Shown here: piece by piece, positions 9,100 through 18,391 of the stretch
Layout: each line of letters starts with the position of its first letter
How positions within the stretch are numbered: the first letter of the stretch is position 1
From: Chloracidobacterium sp.
GTDB lineage: Bacteria; Acidobacteriota; Blastocatellia; Pyrinomonadales; Pyrinomonadaceae
Length of the DNA stretch: 64,000 nt
Assembly (NCBI GenBank): GCA_016712045.1
Contig: JADJRV010000024.1
Location: 1-64,000 of the forward strand
Direction of reading: 5' to 3'
Notes under the pieces: generated by a model
What the model was told of the DNA's origin: nothing
What the model saw: the letters and a program-made list of their open reading frames with translations, nothing else
Databases searched by the model: none
Translations under genes and position numbers: made by a program

Positions 9100-10131
9100 A
9101 TGTATCAAATGCTAAAGATCGATGTTCACACGCATATTCTGCCTCGCGACATTCCGCGCTGGAAAGACAGCTTTGGCTACGGCGGCTTTATCGGCCTCGA
9201 CCATTACAAGCCTTGCTGTGCAAAGATGGTGCGCGATGACGGGACACAGTTTCGCGATGTTGAGGAAAACTGCTGGGACGCCGTAAAGCGCATCGAGGAA
9301 TGCGATGCGTCTGGTGTCGACGTACAGGTGCTCTCGACCGTGCCGGTGATGTTCAACTATTGGGCAAAGCCAAATGACGGAGCCGGGATAGCCCGTTTTC
9401 TAAATGATCATATCGCTGAGATCGTCGGTCGATTTCCCAAGCGTTTTATAGGACTTGGAACCGTGCCGATGCAGGATACCGAGCTTGCTATTCGCGAGTT
9501 GCAACGTTGCAAAGAAATTGGACTCGCTGGCGTGCAGATCGGCACAAACGTCAAACAACTAAATCTCGGTGAGCCGCAGTTCTTTGATATTTTTGCGGCC
9601 TGTCAGGAACTCGGCATGGCCATCTTTGTTCACCCGTGGGACATGATGGGCGAAAAAGATATTCAGAAATACTGGCTGCCATGGCTGGTCGGTATGCCGG
9701 CAGAAGTCTCACGGGCGATCTGTTCGCTGATCTTTTCGGGTGTGCTTGAGCGGCTGCCGGATTTGCGAATTTGTTTTGCACACGGCGGGGGTTCATTCCC
9801 CTCGACCATCGGACGTATCGAACATGGTTTCAACGTCCGTCCCGATCTTTGTGCCGTCGACAATCCGCATAACCCGAGAAAGTATTTGAGCCAGATGTAT
9901 TTCGACGCTCTGGTCCACGATGCGGCAACGCTCGACTATCTGATAAATCTTGTAGGAGCCGGTCAGGTTGCGATGGGCAGCGATTACCCGTTTCCACTCG
10001 GTGAGCTTGAGCCGGGTAAACTGATAGAAAATTCCGGTTATGGCGACGAAACAAAGGCAAAGTTACTGCATCTGTCAGCTTTATCTTGGCTCGGTTTGGA
10101 TAAAAAAGACTTGACTAGCTGGTCTGACTAG
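9100..10131 (+). CDS. nbaD: 2-amino-3-carboxymuconate-6-semialdehyde decarboxylase (ACMSD)
   Basis: An amidohydrolase-fold metal-dependent decarboxylase that converts ACMS to 2-aminomuconate semialdehyde. This steers carbon away from spontaneous quinolinate formation. The HxH metal motif is DVHTH near the N-terminus. Further metal and active-site segments are FVHPWDMMG, CFAHGGGSFP and GSDYPFPLGE, all typical of ACMSD. ATGs at 9100 and 9109 are both plausible and neither has a strong ribosome-binding site; an in-frame ATG at 9058 is less likely. Length is about 340 residues, as in the family. It is the first gene after the terminator at 9019 and starts the kynurenine operon. Confidence 0.94.
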   Translation: MYQMLKIDVHTHILPRDIPRWKDSFGYGGFIGLDHYKPCCAKMVRDDGTQFRDVEENCWDAVKRIEECDASGVDVQVLSTVPVMFNYWAKPNDGAGIARFLNDHIAEIVGRFPKRFIGLGTVPMQDTELAIRELQRCKEIGLAGVQIGTNVKQLNLGEPQFFDIFAACQELGMAIFVHPWDMMGEKDIQKYWLPWLVGMPAEVSRAICSLIFSGVLERLPDLRICFAHGGGSFPSTIGRIEHGFNVRPDLCAVDNPHNPRKYLSQMYFDALVHDAATLDYLINLVGAGQVAMGSDYPFPLGELEPGKLIENSGYGDETKAKLLHLSALSWLGLDKKDLTSWSD

Positions 10132-10146
10132 AATTATTATCAAATA

Positions 10147-10443
10147 ATGAAAGTCAGTGTCTATGAAGCAAAATCCAAGCTCAGTCAGATGATAAACGCC
10201 GCTCTCGATGGCGAAGAGGTCGTCATCACCCGAAATGGCAAGGAAACGGTCAAATTAGTTCCCGCGACCAATGGTGACAAAAGGGATAGTTGGATAGGAA
10301 TGTGGAAAGGACAGATCAAGATCCACGAGAGCTTTTATGACCCGCTCGATGACGAGACGTTCGCATATTTCAATGGCAATGCAGAAACCTTTCTAGATAA
10401 GGTGATGAAAGAAGATCAGGGCGGCGGCGAAGGTCAAGAATGA
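10147..10443 (+). CDS. Type II antitoxin, Phd/YefM family
   Basis: A 98-residue protein beginning MKVSVYEAKSKLSQMINAA, followed by EVVITRNGKETVKLVP. This is the classic Phd/YefM DNA-binding N-terminal fold that neutralises a PIN or Doc toxin and represses its own operon. The extended C-terminal part would wrap the toxin. It starts 15 bases after the ACMSD stop, and its own stop overlaps the toxin start in an ATGA tetranucleotide. The position inside a catabolic operon is unusual. Confidence 0.88.
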   Translation: MKVSVYEAKSKLSQMINAALDGEEVVITRNGKETVKLVPATNGDKRDSWIGMWKGQIKIHESFYDPLDDETFAYFNGNAETFLDKVMKEDQGGGEGQE

Positions 10444-10843
10444 GTATATTGCTCGACACACATGTGTTTATCTGGGCAGTGGAGGAGAATCGACGTCTTT
10501 CTCCGCGGCAGGGAACCCTGATGACCCAAACGAGACTGTTTTTTTTTCCGCTGTTAGCTCTCTCGAGATCGCGATCAAATGGGCTAAAGGGAATCTGGAG
10601 TTGCCCGATCGACCATATGAATTTGTCAATAAGACACTCGCGGCGGCGGGCATTTCCCAGCTTGCAATAACGGTACGAGACACTTGTGCCGTGGGTGATC
10701 TTCCTCATCACCACCATGATCCTTTTGACCGGCTGTTGGTGGCCCAAGCACGGACTAACGGTATGCGATTGATGACTGCTGATCCGATACTTGAGCGATA
10801 CGATGTAGATGTGATCGCACTTTGGTTAAATGATGATGAATGA
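10440..10843 (+). CDS. VapC-like PIN-domain ribonuclease toxin (frameshifted)
   Basis: PIN-domain toxins of this group cleave RNA and are held inactive by the upstream Phd-type antitoxin. The start MSILLDTHVFIWAVE contains the first acidic residue. After a one-base deletion near 10508 the frame continues ETVFFSAVSSLEIAIKWAKG, then HHHHDPFDRLLVAQA and MTADPILERY, which carry the other acidic residues. Repaired length is about 134 residues, as expected. The 3' end overlaps the start of kynU. Whether the break is real or a sequencing error cannot be told here, but the indel-rich window favours error. Confidence 0.82.
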
Positions 10844-12094
10844 TGTAAACGCAACACACTCAGCAGCAGAACTCGACGCTGCGGATCCGTTACGCCTATT
10901 TCGCGGACAGTTCCATTTTCCCGAGGTGAACGGCGGTGAGCCCATCTATTTTACCGGGAACTCTCTGGGGCTTATGCCTAAGACGGCCCGTTCATACGTC
11001 GAGCAAGAACTGGCCGACTGGGAGCGGTTAGCCGTCGAGGGGCACATTCACGCAAAAAATCCGTGGCTACCGTATCACGAATTTCTGGCTGAGCAGATGG
11101 CGGCGATCGTCGGGGCGAAACCCGGCGAGACGGTCGTGATGAATTCGCTGACAGTCAATCTGCACCTTTTGCTCGTATCGTTTTATCGGCCGACTCGGGC
11201 ACGTTTCAAGATCGTAATCGAAAAAGGCGCGTTTCCGTCTGACCAATATGCTGTCGCTTCGCAGATAAGATTCCAAGAATTCGATCCGGGTGTAGCTTTG
11301 ATCGAGCTTACCCCTCGCGACGGCGAATCAACCTTGCGAACCGAGGACATCATCGCGACCATCGAACGCGAAGGTGCGTCGATCGCCCTCGTCATGCTCG
11401 GCGGGGTAAACTACTACACCGGACAGGCATTTGATATGAAGGCAATCACCGCGGCGGGCCACAAAGCAGGTGCGGTCGTCGGGTTTGATCTCGCGCATGC
11501 GGCGGGCAATCTTGAGCTGAAAATGCACGATTGGGATGTGGATTTTGCGGCTTGGTGCTCGTACAAATATTTGAACGGCGGGCCCGGGGCGGTTGGCGGA
11601 GCGTTTGTTCACGAGCGTCATGCAAACAGTTTTGATTTGCCGCGTTTTGCCGGTTGGTGGGGTCACGATAAAGCTACCCGTTTCCTGATGGGCCCGGAAT
11701 TTCACCCGCTCGCAGGTGCCGAAGGCTGGCAGATATCCAACCCGCCGATCCTGCAAATGGCGGCACTGCGTGCGTCCCTTGAAATATTTGAGGAGGCCGG
11801 AATGACGGCATTACGGAAAAAGAGCGAAAAATTGACCGGCTATCTCGAGACGTTCATCAATGAGATCGACGAGCCACGAATATCGGTGATCACCCCCAGG
11901 ACCCTGAACAACGCGGCTGCCAGCTCTCGATCCAGGTCGAAGATCAAAAAACTGCACTGAACAGATCGCCGCAAGGGGTCTTTGCCGATTGGCGGGAACC
12001 GGACGTGATTCGCGTCGCTCCCGTACCGCTGTACAATAGTTTTGCGGATGTTTGCCGTTTTGCCGAAATACTTAGGTCCGCCTTGGATAGTTAA
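10830..12094 (+). CDS. kynU: Kynureninase
   Basis: A PLP-dependent hydrolase that cleaves L-kynurenine to anthranilate and alanine, or 3-hydroxykynurenine to 3-hydroxyanthranilate. Family marks are IYFTGNSLGLMPK near the N-terminus, FDLAHAAGN, the PLP-lysine segment WCSYKYLNGGPG and the GWWGHD loop. A one-base shift near 11915 moves the last 60 or so residues to another frame (SIQVEDQK, then DWREPDVIRVAPVPLYN), ending at TAA 12092-12094. Three ATGs in a row (10830, 10833, 10836) lie within the end of the toxin gene, so translation is probably coupled to it. Confidence 0.93.
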
Positions 12095-12141
12095 GGTTGC
12101 GGCAACCTAGCTGGAGTTTAGGCGAAAGTGGAGGGGGCAAT

Positions 12142-14810
12142 ATGATCCGGGCAAAGATCAACGGAATCGAGGGCGAGTTCGCCGAAGGGGCTTCTGTGCT
12201 GGCGGCGGCCCGTAAGATGGGATCGGTATTCCGACGCTCTGCGACGACAAGCGGCTGGACCCGGTCGGAGCATGCCGGATGTGCTTGGTCGAGATCAAGG
12301 GCCGTGCCCACGAGACCGTTTCGTGCACGACCCTGGCTGACGGGATGGAGATCGACACCACACCGAGCCGGTCGAATCGGCCCGAAAATGGAACTTGAGA
12401 ATGCTCGCCGGCAATTATCCCGCAGACGCCTTTACAAAATATCCCGACAAACCATTTCATAAACTAGCCACCGACTACGGCCTGACCGCGGCCGATTTTC
12501 ACGGCGACCATTCGATCGCGGCTGATCTCGCATACATATATCAACGTCGATATGTCGCGGTGCATCAACTGCTATGCCTGTGCACGCATCTGCGCCGACG
12601 TGCAGGGCCAGTTCGTCTGGCATGTCGTCGGCCGCGGCGAGGAATCTCAGATATTGCCGGACTCGTTCGGTGCTTTTGGTGACAGCACGTGCGTCTCGTG
12701 CGGTGCCTGCTCGGACGCGTGTCCGACCGGAGCCTGGAAGACAAGACGGTTATCGAGCGGGTTTCCGACCGAGTGGACAAAGACGACCTGCCCGTATTGC
12801 GGCACCGGCTGCGAAATGAATGTCGGTCGCGACGACCAGGTCGTACAAGTCAAACCGGTGATGGACGCTCCGGTAAATTACGGCCATCTCTGCGTGAAAG
12901 GCCGATACGCCTTTGATTTTATCGATGCGGACGATCGCGTTACCGAGCCGATGATACGCGAGGGCGGCGATTGGCGTGTCGTTTCTTGGGAAGAGGCGAT
13001 CCAGTACACAGCTGACAAACTAAAGGCGATAGACGCCGAATTTGGTAAAGAGAGCATCGCCGTTCTCGGGTCAGCTCGAGCGACGAACGAGGAAAACTAT
13101 CTGGCTCAGAAGTTCACCCGCGTCGTGCTCGGGACCAACAATGTCGATTGCTGTGCACTCGTTTGTCACACGCCTTCGGCGGCGGCGATGAAGATGATGA
13201 TCGGCACCGGGGCGATGACAAATTCGTTCGACGACATCGAAAAGGCACGAACGATCATCCTCTGCGGAGCAAACCCGACCGAAAATCATCCGATCCCCGG
13301 AGCGCGCATCAAGCAGGCCGTTATCAAAACGGCACCAAGTTGATCGTCATCGACCCGCGAAAGACCGAGCTGACAAAATACGCCGACGTGCATCTGCAGC
13401 TGCGGCCGGGCACGAACATTTTGATGTTCAACGCTCTCGCCTACGCGATCATCGACGAAGGCCTGACCGACCCGGAATTTATCGCGACGCGTGTAGCAGA
13501 ATTCGAAGAGTTCAAATCATTCGTTGCCGATTATTCGCCCGAGGCCGTCGCCGAGCGATGCGGAGTCGACGCCGAATTGATCCGCAAGGCCGCCCGCATT
13601 TACGCGACCGACACGCCGTCGATGGCGATGCACGGGCTTGGTATGACCGAACACCTGCAAGGAACCGAGGGCGTGATGACGATCGTCAACCTCGCCCTGC
13701 TGACCGGAAATATCGTCAAGGCCGGAGCGGGCGTGAATCCGCTTCGCGGGCAAAACAATGTCCAGGGATCGGCTCATATGGGCTGCGATCCGGGAATTCT
13801 GACCGGTTCGATCACGATCGAGGCGGGCCGCGAGCTGTTTGAAAGCGTTTGGAAAACGCCGATCCCGACCGCTGCGGGATTAAATCAATTACAAATGATC
13901 GATGCCGCCCGCGATGGCAAACTTAAAGCTCTGTGGACGATCGGCTACGACGTTTTTCTGTCGAACGCCAACGCTCACGAGACAGCCAAAGCATTTGTGA
14001 ACATGGATCTCGTCATCATTCAGGATTTCTTTATGAACGAGACCGCCAAGCGGTTTGGCCACGTGTTTTTCCCGGCGGTGACGTCGTTTGAAAAGGACGG
14101 CACTTTTATGAACGGCGAGCGGCGTGCAGCGAATCCGCGGCGCGGTAGCCCACGCGGCAATGCGCGCTCGGACCTGGAGATCATTTGCGATCTCGCCGCG
14201 GCGATGGGATTTGAGAAGGATTTTGCCTTTAATTCCGCAGAAGAGATCTGGAACGAGGTCCGTGCAGTATGGCCTCCGGGATACGGCATTACTTATGAGC
14301 GGATCGAAAAAGCCGGGATCCAATGGCCGTGTCCCGATATTGATCATCCGGGAACTGAGATACTGCACGGCGAATCTTTCTCGAACGGCGTGAAAGCGGC
14401 ATTGCGGCGAATAAAATTCCGGCCGACGAAAGAGGTCGTATCGGAAGATTTTCCGTTCCTGCTGACGACGGGCCGCGTGCTCGAACACTTTAACGCCGGC
14501 ACGATGACGATGCGGACGCCGAACCAAGAACTGCGGCCGACCGACCTGCTAGATGTCAAAAGCAGATTCGGCGAGGCTATCGATCGCATCGGGCGAAAAG
14601 GTTAGGCTAAGGAGCAATTATGGCGAGGCGGTCTTGCCGGTCGAGATCACGGACAAGGTGAAAACCGGCGAGCTATTTGCGTCGTTCCACGATCCGGCGG
14701 TTTTCCTCAATTACGCGACCGGCCCGACGCGACCGTTTTACGCAGGCCCGGAATTTAAGGTCACGGCGGTGTGCATCGAAAAACTGGACTCTCAGATCTC
14801 AAGTAATTAA
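12142..14810 (+). CDS. Molybdenum formate dehydrogenase, catalytic subunit with NuoG-like N-terminus (frameshifted)
   Basis: A cytoplasmic-type formate dehydrogenase alpha subunit (FdsA/FdhA class) that oxidises formate to CO2. A GAGGGG site precedes the ATG at 12142. Domain order: 2Fe-2S ferredoxin-like part (CRMC in the repaired frame), two 4Fe-4S motifs (CINCYACARIC and CVSCGACSDACP), a further Fe-S motif CPYCGTGC, then the bis-MGD molybdopterin domains. The Mo ligand is Cys (CALVCHTPS), not selenocysteine. Frameshifts near 12220, 12360, 12540, 12740, 13330, 14120-14160 and 14555 break it, yet every segment is conserved, which suggests sequencing error. Its TAA overlaps the kmo start (TAATG). 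The NuoF-like beta subunit and FdhD are not in the window. Confidence 0.88.
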
Positions 14811-16177
14811 TGTCAAAACAAAGGGTAACTATCATCGGTGCCGGCCTTGCTGGATCATTGCTAGCAATAAATCTCGCAAAACGCGGGATCGAGACGCAAG
14901 TCTATGAATCGCGCGGCGATATGCGGCTTGAAGAGGTCGCTGCCGGACGTTCGATCAACCTTGCCCTCTCTGATCGTGGCATTGCTGCCTTGCGCGAGGT
15001 CGGCATGGACGAATACATGCTCGCCGAGGCGGTGCCAATGACCGGTCGTATGATCCACACGGTAACCGGCGAGCAAAAGCTGCTGCCCTACAGCGGCCGC
15101 GACGGCGAATATATCAACTCGGTCTCACGGGCCGGCCTTAATATCGCCCTGATCAACGAGGCCGATAAATACGACAGCGTCAAGTTTCATTTCAGCCAGC
15201 GATGCGTCTATTTTGACGTGCGACGCGGCGAAGCCAAGTTTTCGAATGGCGAACGCGTCAAAAGCGACACCGTGATCGCGACCGACGGTGCGGGCTCGGC
15301 CGTTAGAAACGCAATGCTTCACGGCGGTGTCGAACGGTTTGATTTTTCACAGGTTTGGCTCGAACACGGCTACAAAGAACTCCATATCCCAGCGGCGGCG
15401 GATGGCGGCTTTCGGCTCGAAAAAAATGCCCTACACATCTGGCCTCGGCATCAGTTCATGATGATCGCTCTGCCAAATTTTGACGGGAGCTTTACTTGTA
15501 CGCTATTTCTGGCCCACAAGAATCCACCGGCCGACGCAGGCGGTTCTGCCTTTGCTGGCTTAGTAGACGAGAAGGCGGTTCGCGATTTTTTCAACCGCGA
15601 ATTTCCCGACGCCGTTCCGTTGATGCCAACGCTTACACAAGATTTCTTTGCCAACCCTACCGGCAATCTTGGAACCGTTAAATGTTTCCCCTGGAACGCC
15701 GGCGGCAAGGCTTTGCTGCTCGGCGATTCCGCGCACGCGGTCGTGCCGTTCTACGGACAGGGAATGAACTGTGCGTTCGAAGATGTGCGAGTTCTCGACT
15801 CGCTCTTGTCAGAACCGGGAGCGATAGCGACTGGGTCGAAGATCGATTGGGCAAGTATCTACGAAAAGTACGGACAGCTTCGAAAAATAAATACCGACGC
15901 TATTGCCGATATGGCCGAGGAAAATTTCTACGAAATGCGAGACCGCGTCGCTGATCCTGTTTTCCAACGCAAACGCGAACTCGAGACCAAACTCGAACAG
16001 ACGTATCCCGACTATTTCTCAAAATACTCAATGGTCACGTTTCGCGAGGACCTACCGTATTCAGTCGCGAAAGAGAAAGGAAATGCTCAAGACCAGACGC
16101 TGATGGAGATCTGCGAACACGTCGGAAACGTGGACGAATTAGATCTCGAGCGGATCTATCGACAGATCCTGCACTAG
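14810..16177 (+). CDS. kmo: Kynurenine 3-monooxygenase
   Basis: An FAD-dependent aromatic hydroxylase converting L-kynurenine to 3-hydroxykynurenine with NADPH and O2. The 455-residue protein begins VTIIGAGLAGSLLAINLAKRG (Rossmann GxGxxG). It carries AAGRSINLALSDRG, the second FAD motif LLGDSAHAVVPFYGQGMNCAFEDV, and C-terminal sequence typical of bacterial KMO. The ATG at 14810 overlaps the formate dehydrogenase stop, implying translational coupling. A segment reading NPPADAGGSAFAG (15521 onward) looks like an in-frame REP-like insertion. The open frame is intact, unlike its upstream neighbours. Confidence 0.95.
   Translation: MSKQRVTIIGAGLAGSLLAINLAKRGIETQVYESRGDMRLEEVAAGRSINLALSDRGIAALREVGMDEYMLAEAVPMTGRMIHTVTGEQKLLPYSGRDGEYINSVSRAGLNIALINEADKYDSVKFHFSQRCVYFDVRRGEAKFSNGERVKSDTVIATDGAGSAVRNAMLHGGVERFDFSQVWLEHGYKELHIPAAADGGFRLEKNALHIWPRHQFMMIALPNFDGSFTCTLFLAHKNPPADAGGSAFAGLVDEKAVRDFFNREFPDAVPLMPTLTQDFFANPTGNLGTVKCFPWNAGGKALLLGDSAHAVVPFYGQGMNCAFEDVRVLDSLLSEPGAIATGSKIDWASIYEKYGQLRKINTDAIADMAEENFYEMRDRVADPVFQRKRELETKLEQTYPDYFSKYSMVTFREDLPYSVAKEKGNAQDQTLMEICEHVGNVDELDLERIYRQILH
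15521..15548 (+). repeat. REP-like element inside the kmo coding sequence
   Basis: The stretch encoding NPPADAGGSA closely resembles the REP-like unit at 35475-35503. Both contain CCACC, then a G/C-rich centre, then CGCAGG-GGTTCTG. It has an inverted repeat of CCACC/CCGCC with GGCGG type. It is read in frame and would add roughly 8-12 residues in a surface-loop region of KMO. Confidence 0.5.
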
Positions 16178-16187
16178 TGACGGAGTT

Positions 16188-16940
16188 ATGATCGATCTAA
16201 ATAAACCAGGTACGCAGATCGATATCTCGATCCCACTGCAATTCAACGGGCCGCAGCCTAACGCGTATGGCGTTGCGGCCGCTAAATCGAAAGCGTGTGA
16301 GGCCGGCGACATTGTCGGCGATACGCGGTGTGGCGGCAGTGTTAATTTTGAGCAATACACGTTCATACCGCACTGTAACGGGACGCATACGGAGTGTGTC
16401 GGGCATATTACTGACGAGCGTATATCGGTGCTCGATTGCTTGAAAGATGTGTTTGTAGCCGCGGGGTTGGTTTCGGTTGAGCCGGATAAACTTGATGGCG
16501 GGGATCTCGTGATAACGGACTCATCGCTGCAAGCAGCGAGCGTCGGCAAGGCTGCCGACACTCCGACGGCGTTGATCGTTCGCACGTTACCTAACGATAA
16601 TAGCAAGCTCACGCGGCAATATGGTGAGGGAAATATCCCACCGTATTTTACGGCTGAGGCAATGGAATATCTTGTCGAATGCGGATTCAAACACCTTCTC
16701 GTCGACATGCCGTCGATCGACCGGATATTTGACGAAGGGAAACTAGCAAATCACCGCATATTTTGGAACGTCGAACCGGAGAGCCTTGAGGTAAATGCTG
16801 CAACGCGTTTGGAAAGCACGATCACGGAACTTGTCTTTGTGCCGAATGAGGTTGCGGACGGGGAATATTTATTAAACCTCCAGATCGCTCCTTTCGCATC
16901 TGACGCAGCACCTAGTCGTCCGGTTCTACTTACCACATAG
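16188..16940 (+). CDS. kynB: Cyclase-family metal hydrolase, probable kynurenine formamidase (KynB type)
   Basis: The cyclase/KynB family binds divalent metals and hydrolyses N-formylkynurenine to kynurenine and formate. The diagnostic metal motif is HCNGTHTECVGH, matching the HxGTHxDxPxH pattern with Cys and Gly replacing less critical positions. At 250 residues it is longer than classical KynB (about 210) and carries extra sequence around VDMPSIDRIFDEGKLANH. CGGAG precedes the ATG at 16188, 10 bases after the kmo stop. Operon position makes formamidase the best guess; other cyclase-family activities remain possible. Confidence 0.75.
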   Translation: MIDLNKPGTQIDISIPLQFNGPQPNAYGVAAAKSKACEAGDIVGDTRCGGSVNFEQYTFIPHCNGTHTECVGHITDERISVLDCLKDVFVAAGLVSVEPDKLDGGDLVITDSSLQAASVGKAADTPTALIVRTLPNDNSKLTRQYGEGNIPPYFTAEAMEYLVECGFKHLLVDMPSIDRIFDEGKLANHRIFWNVEPESLEVNAATRLESTITELVFVPNEVADGEYLLNLQIAPFASDAAPSRPVLLTT

Positions 16941-17009
16941 GGCACATGGAAAGAGTAAGATTTCTTGGCTATGTGAACTATGTTCCTTTGTGGTTCAAAC
17001 TCCTTTGTT

Positions 17010-17904
17010 TCATTTCACCGCGTTTTCAATTGCTTCTTTCAGATTAGGATATTTAAATTCAAACCCCGCATCCTCTAGGCGTTTTGGCATCACTTTTGTA
17101 CTTGCCAGTAACAACGCGTCGCCCATCTCGCCGAAGATCATGCTGACGGCGAATTCGGGGAGCGGAAGGAATGTCGGCCTATACAATACGTCGCCGAGGG
17201 TTTTGGTGAAATCGTGATTTGTGACCGGATTCGGCGATACTGCGTTGACTGCACCGCGGATGTTTTCGTTTTCGATGACGTAGTTTATGACAGCGATCTC
17301 ATCGTCCATCGAGATCCAACTCATCCATTGTTTACCGCTCCCGACCACGCCGCCGACGCCCATTTTGAATGGGAGCAGCATTGTCGAAAGCGCTCCGCCG
17401 TCTTTTGATAAAACGATGCCGGTGCGGAGCAGAACCGTTCTAATTCCAGCGTCTTCGGCACGTCGGGATTCGGCTTCCCACTCACGGCAGACGCCCGCCA
17501 GGAAATTGTCGCCCATGGCCGAAGATTCCGTCACCTCTTCGTCACCGCGTTCGCCGTAAAATCCGATGGCAGACGAAGCGACGAATGTGTGCGGTTTCTT
17601 TTTAAGCTTAGACATGGCGTCAACGACGTTTCGAGTACCCAAAATGCGGCTATCGCGGATGGCTTTTTTCTTTTCGTCGGTCCAACGAAGGCCGCTGACG
17701 TTCTCACCGGCAAGATGGACGACGACATCGACGCCCTCGAGCTTTTCGGGGTCGGTGAAACCTTCCTCGATGCTCCATTGGATATGCTGGTCGTCCGTCG
17801 GCTCTTTACGCGAGGCAAGCAGGAGTTCGTAGCCCTTTTTCGGTGAATGATTTTTGCAGCTCGGTGCCGACGAGCCCGCTGGCACCTGTGATCAATACTT
17901 TCAT
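17010..17904 (-). CDS. TIGR01777-family SDR epimerase (YfcH/SulA-like), frameshifted near its N-terminus
   Basis: An atypical short-chain dehydrogenase whose biological role is poorly known. The N-terminus MKVLITGASGLVG (start at 17902-17904) gives the NAD(P)-binding motif. A shift near 17850 then moves to the main frame, which reads VVVHLAGENVSGLRW, ASSAIGFYGERGDE, LLRTGIVLSKDGGAL and NAVSPNPVTNHDFTKTLG. The last is a hallmark of TIGR01777. It converges with kynB, and a palindromic repeat lies just before its start. Confidence 0.85.
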
Positions 17905-17915
17905 AAAATTATTTA

Positions 17916-18014
17916 GCCCACGAAACACAGAAACACACTAAAGGAAAGAACATTCCTGGCGATGACTTATGCATTGGCGACAGCTCATTTGTGTTTTTAG
18001 TGTGTTTCGTGGGC
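17916..18014. repeat. Palindromic array, CACGAAA type
   Basis: The outer arms GCCCACGAAACACA (17916-17929) and its exact complement ending at 18014 enclose a less regular centre of about 70 bases with ACACTAAA/TTTTTAGTGTG blocks. It shares the CCCACGAAACACA core with the elements at 2771 and 39805. It sits between the cytochrome c gene and the epimerase gene. Confidence 0.8.
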
Positions 18015-18017
18015 AAA

Positions 18018-18343
18018 TTATCTTCTTAGTTCGTCGTGGATAAATTTGGTCATCAGATCGAGTTCGCGTTTTGTTAATTGGTCGCGAAACGGCGTCATGC
18101 CGTTGCCGCCTTCGGAGAGTTGTTTGTAGATCTCGGCTTCGGTCCTAAATTTTAGTTGCCCCTCGCGCATATTCGGCACGACCTTGCCGTCCGGGAGCGT
18201 CCTGCCCTCGCCCTCGGGGCCGTGACAGATCGCGCAATGTTGGCGAAACATCGACGCGGCGTAATCTTTGCTGTCGGCGATGGAATAATGCTGTGGTTTT
18301 GATGAAAAACAGGATGCGATGGCGAAAATAAAGACACGTGCAT
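18018..18343 (-). CDS. Small c-type cytochrome, probable lipoprotein
   Basis: A single-heme cytochrome c for periplasmic electron transfer. The heme motif is CAICH, and the Met ligand is likely in GNGMTPF. The in-frame N-terminal part reads VFIFAIASCFSSKP, a lipobox-like signal ending at Cys, then a short linker. No ATG opens that frame; an ATG one base out of frame at 18341-18343 is the likely true start with an indel just after it. The mature domain ends LDLMTKFIHDELRR at TAA 18018-18020. Partner unknown. Confidence 0.78.
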
Positions 18344-18391
18344 CCAGAAAGTATTGCTTCGAGACGATGAGTCAGTTTTGACCGCAAACAT

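Noticed and set aside
12094..12108. Terminator between kynU and the formate dehydrogenase gene (AGGTTGC/GCAACCT palindrome)
   Set aside because: The stem is short and has no following T run, and the gene spacing suggests a continuous operon.
13889..14527. Minus-strand open frame (212 codons) opposite the formate dehydrogenase
   Set aside because: The plus strand encodes conserved molybdopterin domains; the antisense product is Arg/His-rich without domains.
12142..14810. Several separate small iron-sulfur and molybdopterin genes instead of one formate dehydrogenase
   Set aside because: Consecutive fragments in different frames continue one another exactly along the known domain order, so a single frameshifted gene is the better account.
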